A stretch of 64,000 nt of DNA from NCBI GenBank assembly GCA_020137815.1, contig CM035354.1:4230296-4294295 (forward strand). The letters are read 5' to 3'. Each line of letters begins with the position of its first letter. The stretch's first letter is position 1. The DNA comes from Hormiphora californensis (lineage: Eukaryota > Ctenophora > Tentaculata > Cydippida > Pleurobrachiidae). A program made the position numbers and the translations under genes. The notes beneath the pieces were generated by a model. It ran no database searches. It saw only the letters and a list, made by a program, of their open reading frames with translations, and was not told the DNA's origin. Positions 1-26,528 of this stretch are shown one piece after another.

Positions 1-766
1 CTTGGGCTAAAGGGGGAGGAGGTGTGAGGGTAGTCTTTTTGGGTTGGGAGAGACATAGGGGTGAGGGTTGAGGGTAGTCTAAAGTCTTTTTGTGCCGGGG
101 GTTAAATATACAGTAATACGAACGGGATCATTCTGTTGAACTTCATCTTGACAAGCTATAGATCTAGAGAATATTCAGAAGAGAAAGAATTTGTTTGTCC
201 TCGAATCAACGAATTCAGAATAGCTTGACAGCTACACAGAGATTAAAATCCAGAAATAACTTGGACACATGAGGGGAGCGAGAATACTCTCTGATGTTCT
301 ACCAGTCTGGTTATTTACATCTAATTCTTCCATCGCGTTCTATGAAACTCTTTTAAAAGAATCGTTCAAACATTAGCACACGTAGTAGTATATTCACAGG
401 GTACCTGCTTTTTTAATTTTCATACAAATTTCTGTAAAAGGACTAATCTCCCCTGAATGTATGAAATGCAAAGGTGTAATGGGAGACGAAAGAGCACCCA
501 TTAAAAGAGTAGTTCCATAGAAAGTTGTGACGGAAAGAGTAATTGTGAATTTAGAGAATCAGACTAGAAAACATTTACGTTTTAGTCTGGAGGTGCATGC
601 AATTAACCGAACAACTCCAAATGGCAAATGTGAATAGCCTTTCCTGGATCCCTGCCTCTGTTACCTGGAAAGAGACCCCCCCCACCATACCTTGGTTACC
701 CCCCCCCCCATACCTTGGTTACCCCCCCTCCCCCCACTATTATACCTCCCCTTTTGAAATACACAC
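1..766. other. Probable plexin intron, no exon recognised
   Basis: Lies downstream of the last plexin exon seen (donor at 765-766). It contains poly-C/G runs around 678-735 but no plexin GAP-domain coding sequence that I could recognise on the minus strand, so it is most likely intron. Confidence 0.5.
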
Positions 767-14775
<14,009 letters not shown>

Positions 14776-15459
14776 CTTACATCTACAAGGGAAAATTGGT
14801 TATGTTAAATCTGATGCTGGGAACAGCACAATGGTGCATTTTCTGTGAATAAATTTAGAGTAGCGCTTCGCACGGTTGGAAACTTAAAGCTGGCCGCGGA
14901 TACGAGGAACCAGTTTATAAATGGACTCTTAAAGTGGTACTCCCTCATAGTGGGGACGCAGACGTCCAAGACCCACAAAATACAAATACAAATATACATT
15001 TATTGTCCGCTTGGCGCTTTTCATTGTCAATGGTAGGGTTCTGCGTCTTAGACAAAGTTTTATACAGGTGGCCAATATGACGGAGCACCACTGTTGTCTG
15101 TTAGTCACATGGATCGGTTACGGGAGCGCTTTCCACAAAAGAAAATTTAAATTCGCGTCTGAAAAAAACACGCGAAGTTTTTGAAAAATTTCGACTCGCC
15201 GAAAAAAAAACTTAGAGCAAAAAATCTCACGCGCGCCGCAAAAATTTAATTTGCGCGGCTTAGTATTTGCGCGGCACAAAATTTCTTATATTGGACTGTT
15301 CCAATTTTTGAGATAATTGATAGGAAACGAATCACAAACAATGCTTATGTGGTTTCAAGAGTCTACAAATAAGTTATAATTCTTTACAGTATCGATAAAA
15401 CCCTCTAAAAACCCAAAAAAGAAACGCATCTTGCGTACATGATGAACATAAATTCATTG
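14776..15459. promoter_or_regulatory. Region upstream of plexin, probable promoter, CpG-containing
   Basis: Between the plexin start codon and the AIMP2 stop. The part at 15120-15290 has several GCGC and CGCG clusters, unlike the flanks. A 24-bp motif at 15070-15093 (core ATATGACGGAGCACCACTG) recurs inverted at 55598-55621 in the SPT4 promoter region. No coding sequence seen. Confidence 0.4.
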
Positions 15460-18400
15460 TTAATTTCCGTTGATGAAAGCTTTCAGTACACGCATCTCAT
15501 ACTCTCCCCTGGCAACGGTATCCAGGTACTCTCTGAGAACTCGGGGGATCTGCCCACCCGACACAACAGAGGCAGTGAGACAGCAGCACAGTGCAATATC
15601 CGCAATGGAGAGGGTGTCACCACACAGATATGTGGATGAAGAAGATGAGATGATTTTGACAAACTCGTTTAGCATCTGGGCAGTTGACTTCATCTGGGGG
15701 AGATTGGGGGTGGTTAAAAACATAGGACGGATCGAAGAGAGTAGTGTGGTTAGAAATTAATTACGGGGACTGGGGACTTGGGACGGGGGACAGTTACTAA
15801 CTAACTTAATTACTAATTAATTACCTCAAGACTATCGACCATGGCTAACATCTCATCAATAGCAGCAGCTACCGCCAGGTTCCCCTCGTTGTAGAGAGCT
15901 GTGTAGCCCTGGGATCGGGCCAGATATCGGAGGATGTTACTCAGGCCAAATACTGGCACCTGCCGACCTGATATAAACGGGATTATATTAGTTACTGTGG
16001 GAGAGTGAGGGTGGAGTGGGGTGTAGTGGGGGAGTGTAGTGGAGGAGTGAGGGTGGAGTGTTTGTTTAAGTGAGAGTGGACCGACACAGAATTAGACAAG
16101 ATTGTTGTAGGTAGTACAAAATAGTTCACCCTTCTCTTACCTGGTTTATCGACAAAGTACGCAGCGGAAGTGTCCTTGTAGATAATGTTAACTCCAGTCA
16201 CCTCACTCTCGTGTCTATTCACTTTCAGTAGTTTATTCGTTATCCCACTATCCACTGACGCAGTGTTGCTACTGTGACTAAACACCTGTGAGGCAAGGAG
16301 CTATATACCCGCCAACAAGCTGAGGTATATTGGATGGGACATTACTCAACTTGGGTTTGTGTGAACTTAATCTGAATTCTGAATGGGATGTGAATCGATG
16401 GGATGAGAATCGAGAAGATATATTTCAGGAAACTCTAAAGTCGAATTTTTTAATCAAGGGACAGGGGGCCGTGCATTTACAAAAGTCTTTTTGCACGTGA
16501 TAATCGAGATCAAGTTCCTGGCAATCTTAAGACTTGAACTCGGAAGCGTTGGAAAGATAATTTTAAGACCTTTTCAATGCAACCAAGATCAAGTCTTTAT
16601 CTTATCAGGAACAGGAGATATGAGCGAAAATGTTTAGCACACGCAAAAAGACTTTTGTAAATGCGCAGCCCCCTGTCCCTTGATTAAAAAATTCGACTAT
16701 ACTCCATAGAAACTGTCAGACTTCAGAGCATGAGCATTGGCAAGAACCGTGGTCAGAGCATTGGCCTGACAGCACAGAAACGTACCGTGTACGTCGTACA
16801 CGGTATCTACCTACCACTCTAAAAGATGGGGGAGGGGGCGTGACTCCCTTTATCTTTGAAAGGATTCTGTGTGTAACCAAACCAATCATCTCCCGTATCA
16901 TATGTCAGTGTAGTGTTCTAGTTTTTGGTTCGTGCCTTGATTCTAAATCTTACTGGTCCTACTTTCACGGAGAAGTAATCCCAATCGCAGACTCAGTAAG
17001 ATACCTAGGTGTGAGATTCCACCATAGACTACTCTGGAACACCCACATCAAACACATTACGACAGAAGCCATGAGGAAACAACACGCGGCAAGTAGACTA
17101 ATAGGGACTACCTGGGGAACCAACCCACAAATCAGCAGATGGGTCTACAACCAAGTAACCTGTCCCAAAGCCACGTTTGGCTCCCACACCTACGCCCACA
17201 ATCTAGACAAAAACAAAAACATCAGGGCCAAACTGAACTCCCTGACATATCACGCAGCCAAGGGAATCACAAGATGTTCTAGATCCACTCCTCAATGTAT
17301 AGCAATACAATGTGCTAACATCACACCCCTTACCTCTCTCGCAAAGAAAACTGCCACAGACTGTCTCGCCAGGAATGGACTCTCAACAACGGGGCTTTTC
17401 ACCAAAGCCTCCCAAACACGTCACACAGAGTTCACTCCAGACGGAATAAAGAATCTGATCCAAACAAATGGAACTGACCTCATCGCACCCACCCTTCTTC
17501 CCCCCAAAGCTTCAAAGTAATATTAGGTTGTCCAGTAAAGATTTTCGTTTGGCTTTTATGGGAAACTGTTTTTGAGATAGAGCAAAATGGACTTCACCAT
17601 CGTTTTTCTTAAGCGATTTTGGATCGGAATATCATGCCTGATATCGGTATATGGCTGTTCTCGGTTCACACCAGGCTATTTTCTCTACCCCACTCTTGTT
17701 GCTGCTGTACGGGGTTACTTCGCGATTTTCGAGTTTTAGTACTAAAGCTGCTGTACTTCTTCAAAATGGTACCGGATTGATGTTTTGTTGCATCAAGCTT
17801 GTTCATTGGACAATTACCTACTGTTCAAGATGTAATAAAACATCTTATCTTTAATTTGACACTGAGCAATGGGCCTCCAAAAAAATTTGGTAAAAAGTAG
17901 AAACTTTCACTTCCGGGTCTCATCAGGATTGGCTTATAATCAAAAACTCTACAGTGAAAGATAGTTCTAAGTAAGTTCTAAGACATAGTAAAGCCAATTA
18001 TTTGATTGGTTGACTTTTAAAGTGAATAATAGACGTTTTCGAACATGTACCCCAAAACGGACCAGTTTTTATGTGTATTTTTCGCTTTTTATGTTACATT
18101 TACTGTTCTAGTGGTTACTAGCGAACGCGTAGAGACCCAAATCGCATCTAAATTTCATCCTCAGACGATTTGCTATCGATTAAGCACCATAGGAGCTAAA
18201 AAGACTGTACCAGTTTTCTTCGGGCGGCGTTTAAAAAACTTTGGTAACCCCGAACAGCGGCAACAAGAGTGGGGTAGAGAAAATAGCCTGATGGAACCCC
18301 AGAACAGCCATACACCAATATCAGGCATGATATTCCGATCCAAAATCGCGTGAGAAAAACGGTGGTGAAGTCCATTTTGCTCTATCTCAAACCATTTTCC

Positions 18401-21400
18401 CACAAAAGCCAAACGAAAATCTTTACTGGACAACCTAATACATCCAGATCCATCTGTTCCCGTAACCATCCTTGACGCAGACCTATGGATATTCACGGAT
18501 GGTTCCAAAACTGACAAGCAGACCGGAGCCGCCTGGGTCATCTTTAACAAGCAGAATGAGAGAACTGAGGAATGTGGAATCAAACTGAATGATGATTGCA
18601 CGGTACCGCAAGCAGAAATGGCTGCAATTCAGGACGCTGCGGAACATCTCCTCACCAGCACTCAAACTCGGTCCACGCTGCAATTCGCCACAGACAGTTC
18701 CTCATGTGTCATCCAACTGGACGGAGTAACAACCCGCAGCAGTTTAACATTGAAGACCTACTCTCTTCTCAACCAACTGGCAGAAAAACACGAAGTGACT
18801 GTAACATGGTGTCGAGCCCACATAGGTCTACATGGGAATGAAGCGGCGGACGCACTAGCTAAATCAGCAGCAAACTCGTCCACACTGCCAATGAAATCGA
18901 TCCCCACCTCACCCTCCGTTTGGAAACACATATCCTCCGTTCAGAGATCATTCAACAGACAAGCAGATCTAGTGAAACTCCTAGAAAACTCCAAATCCAC
19001 TAACCTGCTAGCCCCGGCCATCATTAACTCTGATATGTCTAAAACGCTCAACGAACTCAACTCTTCAGACTTACGGCTTCTATCAAACTTTCTAGCTAAC
19101 CGTTACCCCCTCAAATCTTTCCTTTTCAAAATAGGGGCCATATCGGACAACACTTGCAGATACTGTAATTTAGACTCGGAGTCTAACCATCACATTCTCT
19201 GTCACTGTGAAGCCCTTTGGAGAGAACGTAACAAACACTTTTTCCACTTCTACATTCCCATTCCTCACAAGATTGATGCCAGGCCCATTCTCAAGTTCCT
19301 TCACACCATTGACTTCCACGCACTCGAATTTTTGTGACTCTTTTACCGACTAGACTGTACTTTTTACTTTTACACTTCTCTTACTTATTTTTCCAATCTT
19401 GTTTTTTTCTTTAGTTCTACCCCATTACACCCTACCTTCCCATCCTCTCCTACCCTACCTTACTCCCTTTCCCCCCCCCCCCCCTTAGGCATATTTATAT
19501 ATACATCTCGATGTTATATCATAAGGTCTTTCTCCTGTCCTGTACTAGTATATCTGTTCTTGCATCCCAACCCACAAGGAAATAGAAGCCATGATAAGAT
19601 CCATCGTATCCTGGCTGCTATCTCCACGCCCGCCACCTTTCCTACCACCCAGGTTATGGTTCCCACAGCCCAAAATCTCCTGGTGGTTCTGTAATGCAGT
19701 GTTAACTGGAATGACAGCCATATCCCTCTACCACGATCAGCCAAGCACACACAGCTTCCACCCATTTAATATATTCATGAAAACTATATCCACTCCGTTC
19801 ACTTCCCTTTCCCATATACCTTACCCTCCAACTGTTACAGGAACTATGTCTTGACTTAACTACAACGGACGATAATCCTTCATACATCCACCCTCCATTA
19901 TAGCCATTCTGATCTCCCCGACTGTCCTCGAGTCATCATGGGGACCTCTCAGATCAGAAATGTGCTCCTCAACCTCTCTCTTCTATTCTTCCCGATTCCC
20001 ACTTCTTCCAAAATCCCTCCACGTCGGAGACACTTCATGATCCGGCACGATACCCAGGACAGCGATGTCCCCCGCATCAGACTCTGTGCTCGGTACCAAC
20101 AAGGGTACCACTGGGTATCGTGTATGTCGGTTGAAGTAAGACTGAGTTACTGGGGTCTCCCCTATATTTTCCATCAAGGCTAGCATGAAAATACTATCAG
20201 AGTAGACCAAGATGAGGGGGAGAACTCAGTATCCCAGGTTCCTAAGACGTCTTTACAAACAAACAAACAAACAAACTTTCACATGTTTGATGTTTTTTAT
20301 ATTTTCTAGTTAAATTCATTTCACTAGCCATGAAAAACGAGCTTGAGTGCCAAAACTGCTATCGGGAGGTCGATAACGCCGCGAATTTAAAACGCCACAT
20401 AGATGCTGGAAAATGCAAAAGCACCATCAAGCACGGTAATATCAGCCGATTTTTCACTCCAAAGGTAAATCTGCATTGCGTTGCTAGACAGACTCGTATA
20501 TCAGTATCATGCAGTGCGAGGCATCAACTCAGAACTATATTACCAACTGATCATTCCAAGTATTTGGCATTTTTAGAGACAACGTGTATCGGAGAACACT
20601 ACTGACTGTAATACGAGGACAGAAGTTAAAAAACCTGATCCACGCGTGGAGCTACCCCATGGAGATTTTGAGGTGAGTTTGCTACTTTCAAAAATATAAA
20701 TAATTTCTCGCTGTCTAACTTTAAATTTTCGTGAAATGAGTGCCATCTGGGTGGCATGCTGTTAGTTGTTGCCGCTGCTACGTTAGTTGTTGCTGACCCC
20801 CGCACCAATCAGTGTTCACCATTGAAATTTCACAACAGAAATTTGATAGTCATCAGCTATCCTATCTCGATATAAAGCACCCCTATCTTTGAGAATTTCA
20901 ACTCAACATCTAGCCAATTGTTTTTCAATCTAAGATAAGTTTTCTATTCGCCACCGAGAATTAGTCTTTCCGGATCATCTTACACATAATTCATTGTTTC
21001 TGCCTTATTCCCATGTGGTAGTCGGTAGTATAGTGGAGAGTAGTTAATATTGTAGTTAATAGTGTAGCAGCTATAGCACTTTATTTTTTAAATTTCAAAA
21101 CTCCTACTGTGGAACGCCCATTTTGCTTCCCCCTACTCTCTAGACAATTAAAAGTGTGCTTGTGTGTTGAAGGCTGAAAGGAGATGCAGGATCCCAAACC
21201 ATCCACCCCTGCAACTACCTTGATTTGATTTGATAAGAGTGGTTGGCGTGGTCCTTTCGGGGGCACTACGCACGGGGGCCAATCACTTAGTAGTACCAGC
21301 ACCGTACAGTGACTATAGAGTGTGAGTGTTGTATAGTCACAGTGACTGTAGTACATACCTTGATAAGAGTTTTACCAGTTACTCTCCCTGATCCAAACCA

Positions 21401-22792
21401 CCCTGTCCTGTGCACAGTGTGCAGGGGTGGATGGTTTGGTGGTGTTATACATACCTTGATAAGAGTATTGCTCTTCCTTGCGAGGATAGCACCCAGGTAT
21501 ACAGCGGGGGAACCAACTCCACACCCTATCACGATATCCACCTTCCCTGATGAAGCTCCAGTAGAGGGAGGCACACAATCGACCTGACATGGGGGAGGGA
21601 GGGGGTGTTAGAGGGAGGCACACAATCGACCTGACATGGGGGAGGGAGGTTGTTAGAGGGAGGCGCACAATCGACCTGACATGGGGGAGGGAGGGGGGTG
21701 TTAGAGGAAGGCGCACAATCGACCTGATATGGGGGAGGGAGTGGGGTGTTAGAGGGAGGCACACACTGCACAGTCAACCTGACATGGGGGAGGGAGGGAG
21801 GGGTTAGAGGGAGGCACACAATCGACCTGACATGGGGGAGGGAGGGGGGTGTTAGAGGAAGGCGCACAATCGACCTGATATGGGGGGAGGGAGGGGGTGT
21901 TAGAGGGAGGCGCACACTGCACAGTCAACCTGACATGGGGGAGGGAGGGAGGGGTTAGAGGGAGGCGCGGCGCACAGTCAACCTGTCATGGGGGGAGGGG
22001 GTTGTTAGAGGGAGGCGCACAGTCAACCTTACATAGGGGGGAGGGGGTTGTTAGGGAGGGGAGGGGTGCAAACTCAGAGAAACCTGCATGGCACTCGCTT
22101 TCTGTCATGGGGAGGGAGGGTGTTAGAGGGAGGCGCACAGTCAACCTGGCATGGGGGAGGGAGGTTGTTAGAGGGAGGCGCACAGTCAACCTGGGGTCGA
22201 GGGACTAGGGAGGGAGGTTTTTTAGAAGGGGAGGTATCGCTTTCTGTGATAGTTCATTCATCATTGTGTGCTTGGGGGACGGGGGTTCGTTCTTGTTAGT
22301 TTGGAATATAAATGGAAGGAAGCCGACATCTAAAAAGTATTGTGATAAAAAGTGCTGTGTTGAATAGGGGCCTAACAGAAGCTATTGTGTAGCTGTGCCC
22401 GCTTTGTTCTAAAACAACTCCACAGTCCACATCATTGCAAGTTGTTGTTTTGGACAGACAGTAGTGTCATTTGTCTAAACACGTCTAAATCAGATCATGA
22501 GTAGTTTGGTCTGGTTTGGTTCGACTGTTTGGTTTGGTTCGTGTTAAACACACGTAACTAACAGTAACAGATAAAACTGTAATTGCAGTACCTCGATCTT
22601 GTTGAGTCGTGCCTGGAGTTGTTCCATATCCGCTAAACACTTGTCCTGTCTCCTCTCCAGATCCGTGACATCCCCGGCTGATGATGACGTCATATCAGTA
22701 GTGACGTCATCGTGTATCGGCCTCATACTGTACATGTTGATGGAGGGGGTGGCTACTACAATGTCTTGGTAGATCTTGGGTGCTGCGTACAT
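15460..22792 (-). CDS. AIMP2: AIMP2, scaffold of the multi-tRNA-synthetase complex
   Basis: Exons 22592-22792, 21455-21583, 16141-16285, 15825-15967, 15460-15693; all phases agree, 283 aa (human about 320). Residues 1-67 end in a leucine-zipper-like coil (DLERRQDKCLADMEQLQARL) that corresponds to the AIMP2 N-terminal coil. The middle (TLIKVFSHSSNTASV then NIIYKD) aligns with the AIMP2 stretch around its VHTHSS motif. The C-terminal half is a GST-like fold (GLSNILRYLAR; TYLCGDTLSIADIALCC). AIMP2 bridges synthetases such as LysRS, MetRS and ArgRS partners; that is family knowledge. The ATG at 22792 is the first in the zipper exon. Intron 1 is filled by a splice-site minisatellite and intron 2 (about 5.2 kb) holds a LINE. 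Confidence 0.88.
16439..16698. repeat. Fold-back MITE-like inverted repeat
   Basis: About 60-bp near-identical arms start with AGTCGAATTTTTTAATCA on the left and end with its complement on the right; weaker pairing continues inward. About 260 bp, no coding capacity. It sits in AIMP2 intron 2. Confidence 0.75.
16915..17520 (+). pseudogene. LINE reverse transcriptase C-terminal fragment
   Basis: Reads as the C-terminal part of an I/Jockey-type RT ORF (YLGV box, then the conserved Cys- and His-poor thumb region), stopping at TAA next to the MITE insertion. It lacks the catalytic YADD motif, which lies upstream of the truncation. Confidence 0.75.
17523..18438. mobile_element. Mariner-like MITE, copy 1
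   Basis: Flanked by TA target duplications (17521-17522 and 18439-18440). About 200-bp terminal inverted repeats begin TTAGGTTGTCCAGTAAAG, like mariner ends. 916 bp, no transposase. It inserted into the LINE ORF. Internal sequence is related to the element at 33451-34375, so the two define one family. Confidence 0.88.
18443..19337 (+). pseudogene. LINE RNase H domain and Cys/His tail
   Basis: Open from the MITE border to TGA at 19337. All four RNase H acidic positions are present, so this half is well preserved. It has no start codon of its own that would match family architecture; it is the downstream half of the disrupted LINE ORF2. Confidence 0.8.
19338..20329. other. LINE 3' untranslated region and tail
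   Basis: No coding signal after the RNase H stop. Pyrimidine-rich, with (ACAAA)n near 20252-20275, consistent with a LINE 3' end. The boundary with host intron is not certain. Confidence 0.4.
20330..20672 (+). CDS. Small zinc-finger/PIP-like reading frame, two exons, incomplete
   Basis: Exon A 20330-20464 (ATG, 45 codons, donor CCAAAG|GTAAAT) and exon B 20577-20672 (acceptor TTTTTAG|AGACAA, donor GAG|GTGAGT) join in phase 0. The product starts with a C-x2-C-x12-H-x5-C finger (CQNCYREVDNAANLKRHIDA then GKC), reminiscent of UBZ4-type ubiquitin-binding fingers, followed by NISRFFTPK, a degenerate PCNA-interacting (PIP) box with the Q replaced by H. No further exons recognised. It lies antisense in the AIMP2 intron next to the LINE, so it may be a duplicated 5' gene fragment. 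Function not assigned. Confidence 0.4.
21584..22215. repeat. Minisatellite copying the AIMP2 exon 2 acceptor
   Basis: About 13 tandem units of roughly 45-55 bp. On the minus strand each unit contains the intron end plus exon start, of the form CATGTCAG|GTCGATTGTG, i.e. the same junction used for exon 2 at 21583. Unit variants carry an extra CACTGCACAG or lose bases. GC-rich, G-rich on the plus strand. Confidence 0.92.
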
Positions 22793-23142
22793 TGCTATAT
22801 CATAGGTGGAGGGAGAGAGTTAGTGAGATTATATAGGCTAGTATAGGGAGATAGGCTGGAGAGGGTTAGGGAGATTGACAGGGTAATATATAATAGTGGT
22901 CATAGGGCCAAGATTGTTCATAAAGGGGAGCGGGAGAGTAAGGGGATGGAGGGCAATAGAGGGTTCATTGGGTCGAGGCCAGAGATTGTTCATTAAAAGT
23001 GGGAAGACGGTGAGGGAGGACACATAGTGAGTGAAACAGTGAGACAGAGTGATTGCACCCCCTGCTATATGTGACTCATATTATAACATACTTCCTCTAA
23101 AACCAAGCATATTGCGAATCCTCCTTCCAACTCACTCTCACA

Positions 23143-23236
<94 letters not shown>

Positions 23237-23365
23237 CTCTCTCTCCCTCTCACTACTCTGCTCACACATCCTCACACTCTAATGACTAGCAGCGGATTTC
23301 TTAAGACGGTGTGTTTACATTATTTGTGTGTTTAGTGTGTACAATTGGTCACACATTCATTAATC
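22793..23365. promoter_or_regulatory. Divergent intergenic region between AIMP2 and the EF-hand gene
   Basis: 573 bp between two start codons on opposite strands, so probably a shared promoter. Contains a (CT)n tract at 23140-23255. No TATA box or initiator that I would commit to. Confidence 0.45.
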
Positions 23366-23803
23366 ATGGATGCTTTGAAGGTGGCTAAGAAGAAGAAGGT
23401 AAGGCTTTGTTGAACCACCACAACTCCATTGTGGTGTCTGTTGAGTCTGATATTCATGTGAGCCCAAAGCCTTTTTTCATGTACGTGGTGCTCAAATAGA
23501 GCACATAATGGATTGTAATAAAAGATTTTATGTTTGAATTGTTATTGCTGCATTAACCTCAATATTCTCATCGAATCAAATCCAAGAGTAGTAAATTCAT
23601 GCACTGTATGCTGATACATACATCTCACTGTCTTTCTCTCACTGTCTTTCTCTCACTGTCTTTCTCTCACTGTCTTTCTCTCTATCTCTCTCTATCTCTC
23701 CCTCTATGATTCCTCTCTCAATCTCTCTCTCTCTCTTTCTCTCTCTCTCTTTCTCTCTCTCACTATCTCTCTCTCTATGATCCCTCTCTCATTCTCACTT
23801 TCT

Positions 23804-23836
<33 letters not shown>

Positions 23837-24388
23837 CACTCTGATGAGGGGCCTCATGAGGTGGAAGATTATATTCGATATCATATAGTCGCTTAGTCTA
23901 GTTATTATTGTTGTTGTTCTCCTTTCTTGTTCTCCATTTCTTTGTGTTCTGCAAGATTGAAAACTAGCCCAAGATGGTAGGTGTGTTATTCAAGTTTTTA
24001 GGTTTTTAAAACTCATTACAAATGAACATATCTGTGTCATCATGACCATCACAGAGCGCTCATTTTATGAAACAAAATGTACCCACACGAGTCTCATATA
24101 ATATCATGTAGCTGCTTCACCCATGTTGATGTACACATGATGAGACGATATATCGTAGATGAGAGAACCAAACGAGCTCAATTCATCAATACACGACCTC
24201 TCTATCTCTCTCTGAGGATGGTTTCTCTCTCTTATTTCTCTCTCTCTGTCTCTCTCTCACTCATTTCTATCACACAAGGTACACGTATAACAGGCGATCT
24301 CGCTGAGTAATCAATCGATCAAAGGAACTTTGTATCTATCTCTGTGTGTCTAACAATCAGTATATCTCTCTCTATATCTCTCCCTCCC

Positions 24389-24427
<39 letters not shown>

Positions 24428-25700
24428 TCATCCTACACTGGATCTTGAGAGATCAAAAGTGAGCATTTCCATCGATCGTGTTTGTTGTGTGTGTGACCTG
24501 TGATCTACATCTACACAATGGGTAGAACTGTAAGTTAACTAATCGAGGATTAATCTAGGAGATCAGTAAACTTGAATGTCCTAATTCATCTACCACTCAC
24601 GTTCACAGTTTTACATGTACAATCATGGCTGACAAGCCGACAGAGTTATTTATAGTTCACGTGCCTAAATTCAGTTCTTTAGGCCGTTCTAGGCGCCCAT
24701 TCGGTTATATGGAAGTTCTATTCGTTCGCATTCCGTGGCGCCAAAAAGTGAGAACGAATAGAACTTCTATATTACCCTCATATCATCCTTATGACCAACT
24801 ATTTCTCTACTTAGATATTTGAGCCCCCTTTCTTCGTTTCATCAGCTCCTCATGGAACATGTACCTTCCTTCCTTCCTTGTTAATGATATCTACCAGAAA
24901 CTGAAGTGCTCTACTCTATTACCCTCCACTCTCTCCATTCTATCACACTTCCCTCTCTCTATTCTTACACCCTTCTCTCTCCTTTATTCTAGCCGTTCTC
25001 AATGAAGAGCCTGGATAAGAAGATAAAGGCGCTGGAAAAGTTGATAGCCAATCCTGAGAGACTCAACAGTGCCATCTATAACCTGCTTCAAGCGAATGAT
25101 CTTAACCATGATCATCAAATCAGCAGAGCCGAGTTTCAGGTACATGTGATCGGAGTTTAGTTAAATGTCGGTGGGGGTTTCAAGTGGTAACATCTCTTGA
25201 TTTATCTGGTCTGAAAGTTATTTAGCTCCTATCCATCCTTCCCCTTGCTTTGCTCGACCCTCTTTCTGTGCGCTCCGCGGGTTTGAACAAAACAACCTTC
25301 CCTACCTAGAAAGTATTGCAAGACTACGGAATCGGAGATTTTGATGCAGTCGATGATCTATTCGAATCTCTGGACTCTAACAATAACGGATACATTTGCT
25401 ACAATGAGTTCCGACCCTTCTTCCGAGCACACACGTAGGTGTAACCCCCTAAATAGTAACCATGGTGACATCAGTAACTTAGAATGTAACCATGGTAACA
25501 AGTTGTAACCCCGTGTAATCCCCCATGACAGGAAGATCAAGCTGAAGCACCTAAAAGAGATCAGGGACATCCAAAACAAAGCCAACGAACAACAGGCAGC
25601 ATCCACTGCTGCAGCAGCAGCTGAGACCTCCTCGGATTCTTCCCCTGAACCCCAAAAGAAGAGCAACATATTTGGAAGGTGGAAGTCTACCAGAAACTAA
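23366..25700 (+). CDS. Small EF-hand protein with alternative first exons
   Basis: Exons 23366-23398, 24993-25139, 25310-25434, 25532-25700; phases agree; 157 aa. Starts MDALKVAKKKK, then a helical region with a weak EF-loop (NDLNHDHQISRAEF) and one canonical EF-hand loop (DSNNNGYICYNE). The C-terminus is a basic helix, a poly-Ala stretch and an S/P-rich tail ending WKSTRN. A second mini-exon at 24518-24529 (ATGGGTAGAACT|GTAAGT, MGRT) is also in phase 0 with the second exon and could serve as an alternative start, giving a potentially myristoylatable glycine. A cytosolic calcium sensor or scaffold is likely; I do not recognise the orthologue. Confidence 0.75.
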
Positions 25701-25711
25701 CTCGTTAAATA

Positions 25712-25788
25712 CAGTCGGACCCCGATTTACCGGGACGCTCGGGTTTTGCCCGGTAAATCGGGGTGTCCGGTATATCGGGGTCCGACTG
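25712..25788. mobile_element. Tiny pogo-like palindromic MITE
   Basis: 77 bp, arms CAGTCGGACCCCGATTTACC versus its near complement, directly after the EF-hand gene stop. Ends resemble pogo/Tigger-type CAGT termini. TA lies on the left only. A diverged copy lies at about 58152-58440. Confidence 0.6.
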
Positions 25789-26528
25789 TTCTGCACAAAC
25801 TATGTATTATAAACTCTCAAATACTCGATATTATGAACTCTGCAGCTACTTACTCAGATGATGATATGATGTGAAAAGAATGTGATTGGAGTAGGGCCTG
25901 GAAGGGGAAGATATAAGGGCTGGAGGGCTCTTGAATATTATAATATCCAATTATTTTTGAAAAGTTCTAATATTTTACAAAACACAATACAATAAAAAAT
26001 ATTATTTTAACTTCTTTTTCGCAGTCTCTGAAGACCAGAGTCTGTCTCTCTGAAAAGTGAAAACTTTACTAATTCCCAGCTACCCCTTCTCTTTATTATT
26101 ATTATTATTGATTAGCTCTTCATGAACAAGGTAATACAGCAAGACACTCCTTGCATGCTCAATAGAACCATGGTGCTCCACCATAGGTTATAGTATGTCC
26201 GTCATGCGTCAAACACACTGTGCGCTATGCCGGAGCACCACATGGTAACCCAAGACGACAAGACGTGTAAAACCCCGTACAGAGCCCCCACAATGGAGGG
26301 ACCTCTCCTTTTATTGATTATTGACAACAAAAAACTTTTAGCTAGCAAAATTCCAACCCCCTGTCAAATATAGTCCATCCATAAAATTAGTACTTCCCAA
26401 CACACTGAATCTCGCACATGCACCACATACAACAGACAGAATCAACACCAAACCTCTGATACATTGTCGGTTACCATGGTAACCTGTATCATTGAAGGTA
26501 CCGGTTACCTAGGTAACCAACAAATGAT
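25789..26528. other. Convergent 3' intergenic region
   Basis: Between the EF-hand gene (+) and FBXO21 (-) stops. AT-rich with several AATAAA-like stretches near 25985-26000 and a palindrome GGTTACCATGGTAACC at 26469-26484. No gene seen. Confidence 0.5.

Larger units (their letters stand above)
16905..20280 (+). mobile_element. 5'-truncated non-LTR retrotransposon (LINE) with RNase H
   Basis: Reverse-transcriptase C-terminal/thumb remnant at about 16915-17520 (motif VRYLGVRFHHRLLWNTHI) and an RNase H plus C-terminal Cys/His motif at 18443-19337. RNase H acidic residues are visible: FTDGSK, QAEMAA, FATDSS and HGNEAADALA. The C-terminus has CRYC...HHILCHC, as in I/Jockey-type LINEs. The fingers/palm of the RT and ORF1 are missing, as expected for 5' truncation. 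A mariner-like MITE (17523-18438) splits the ORF, and the two halves are in different frames, best explained by loss of one C in the poly-C before the insertion. A likely 3' UTR and an (ACAAA)n tail reach about 20275. Inactive copy within AIMP2 intron 2. Confidence 0.85.

Noticed and set aside
21584-22215. CRISPR-like array
   Set aside because: Units are contiguous, vary in length and copy a splice junction; there are no spacers, and this is a eukaryotic nuclear sequence.
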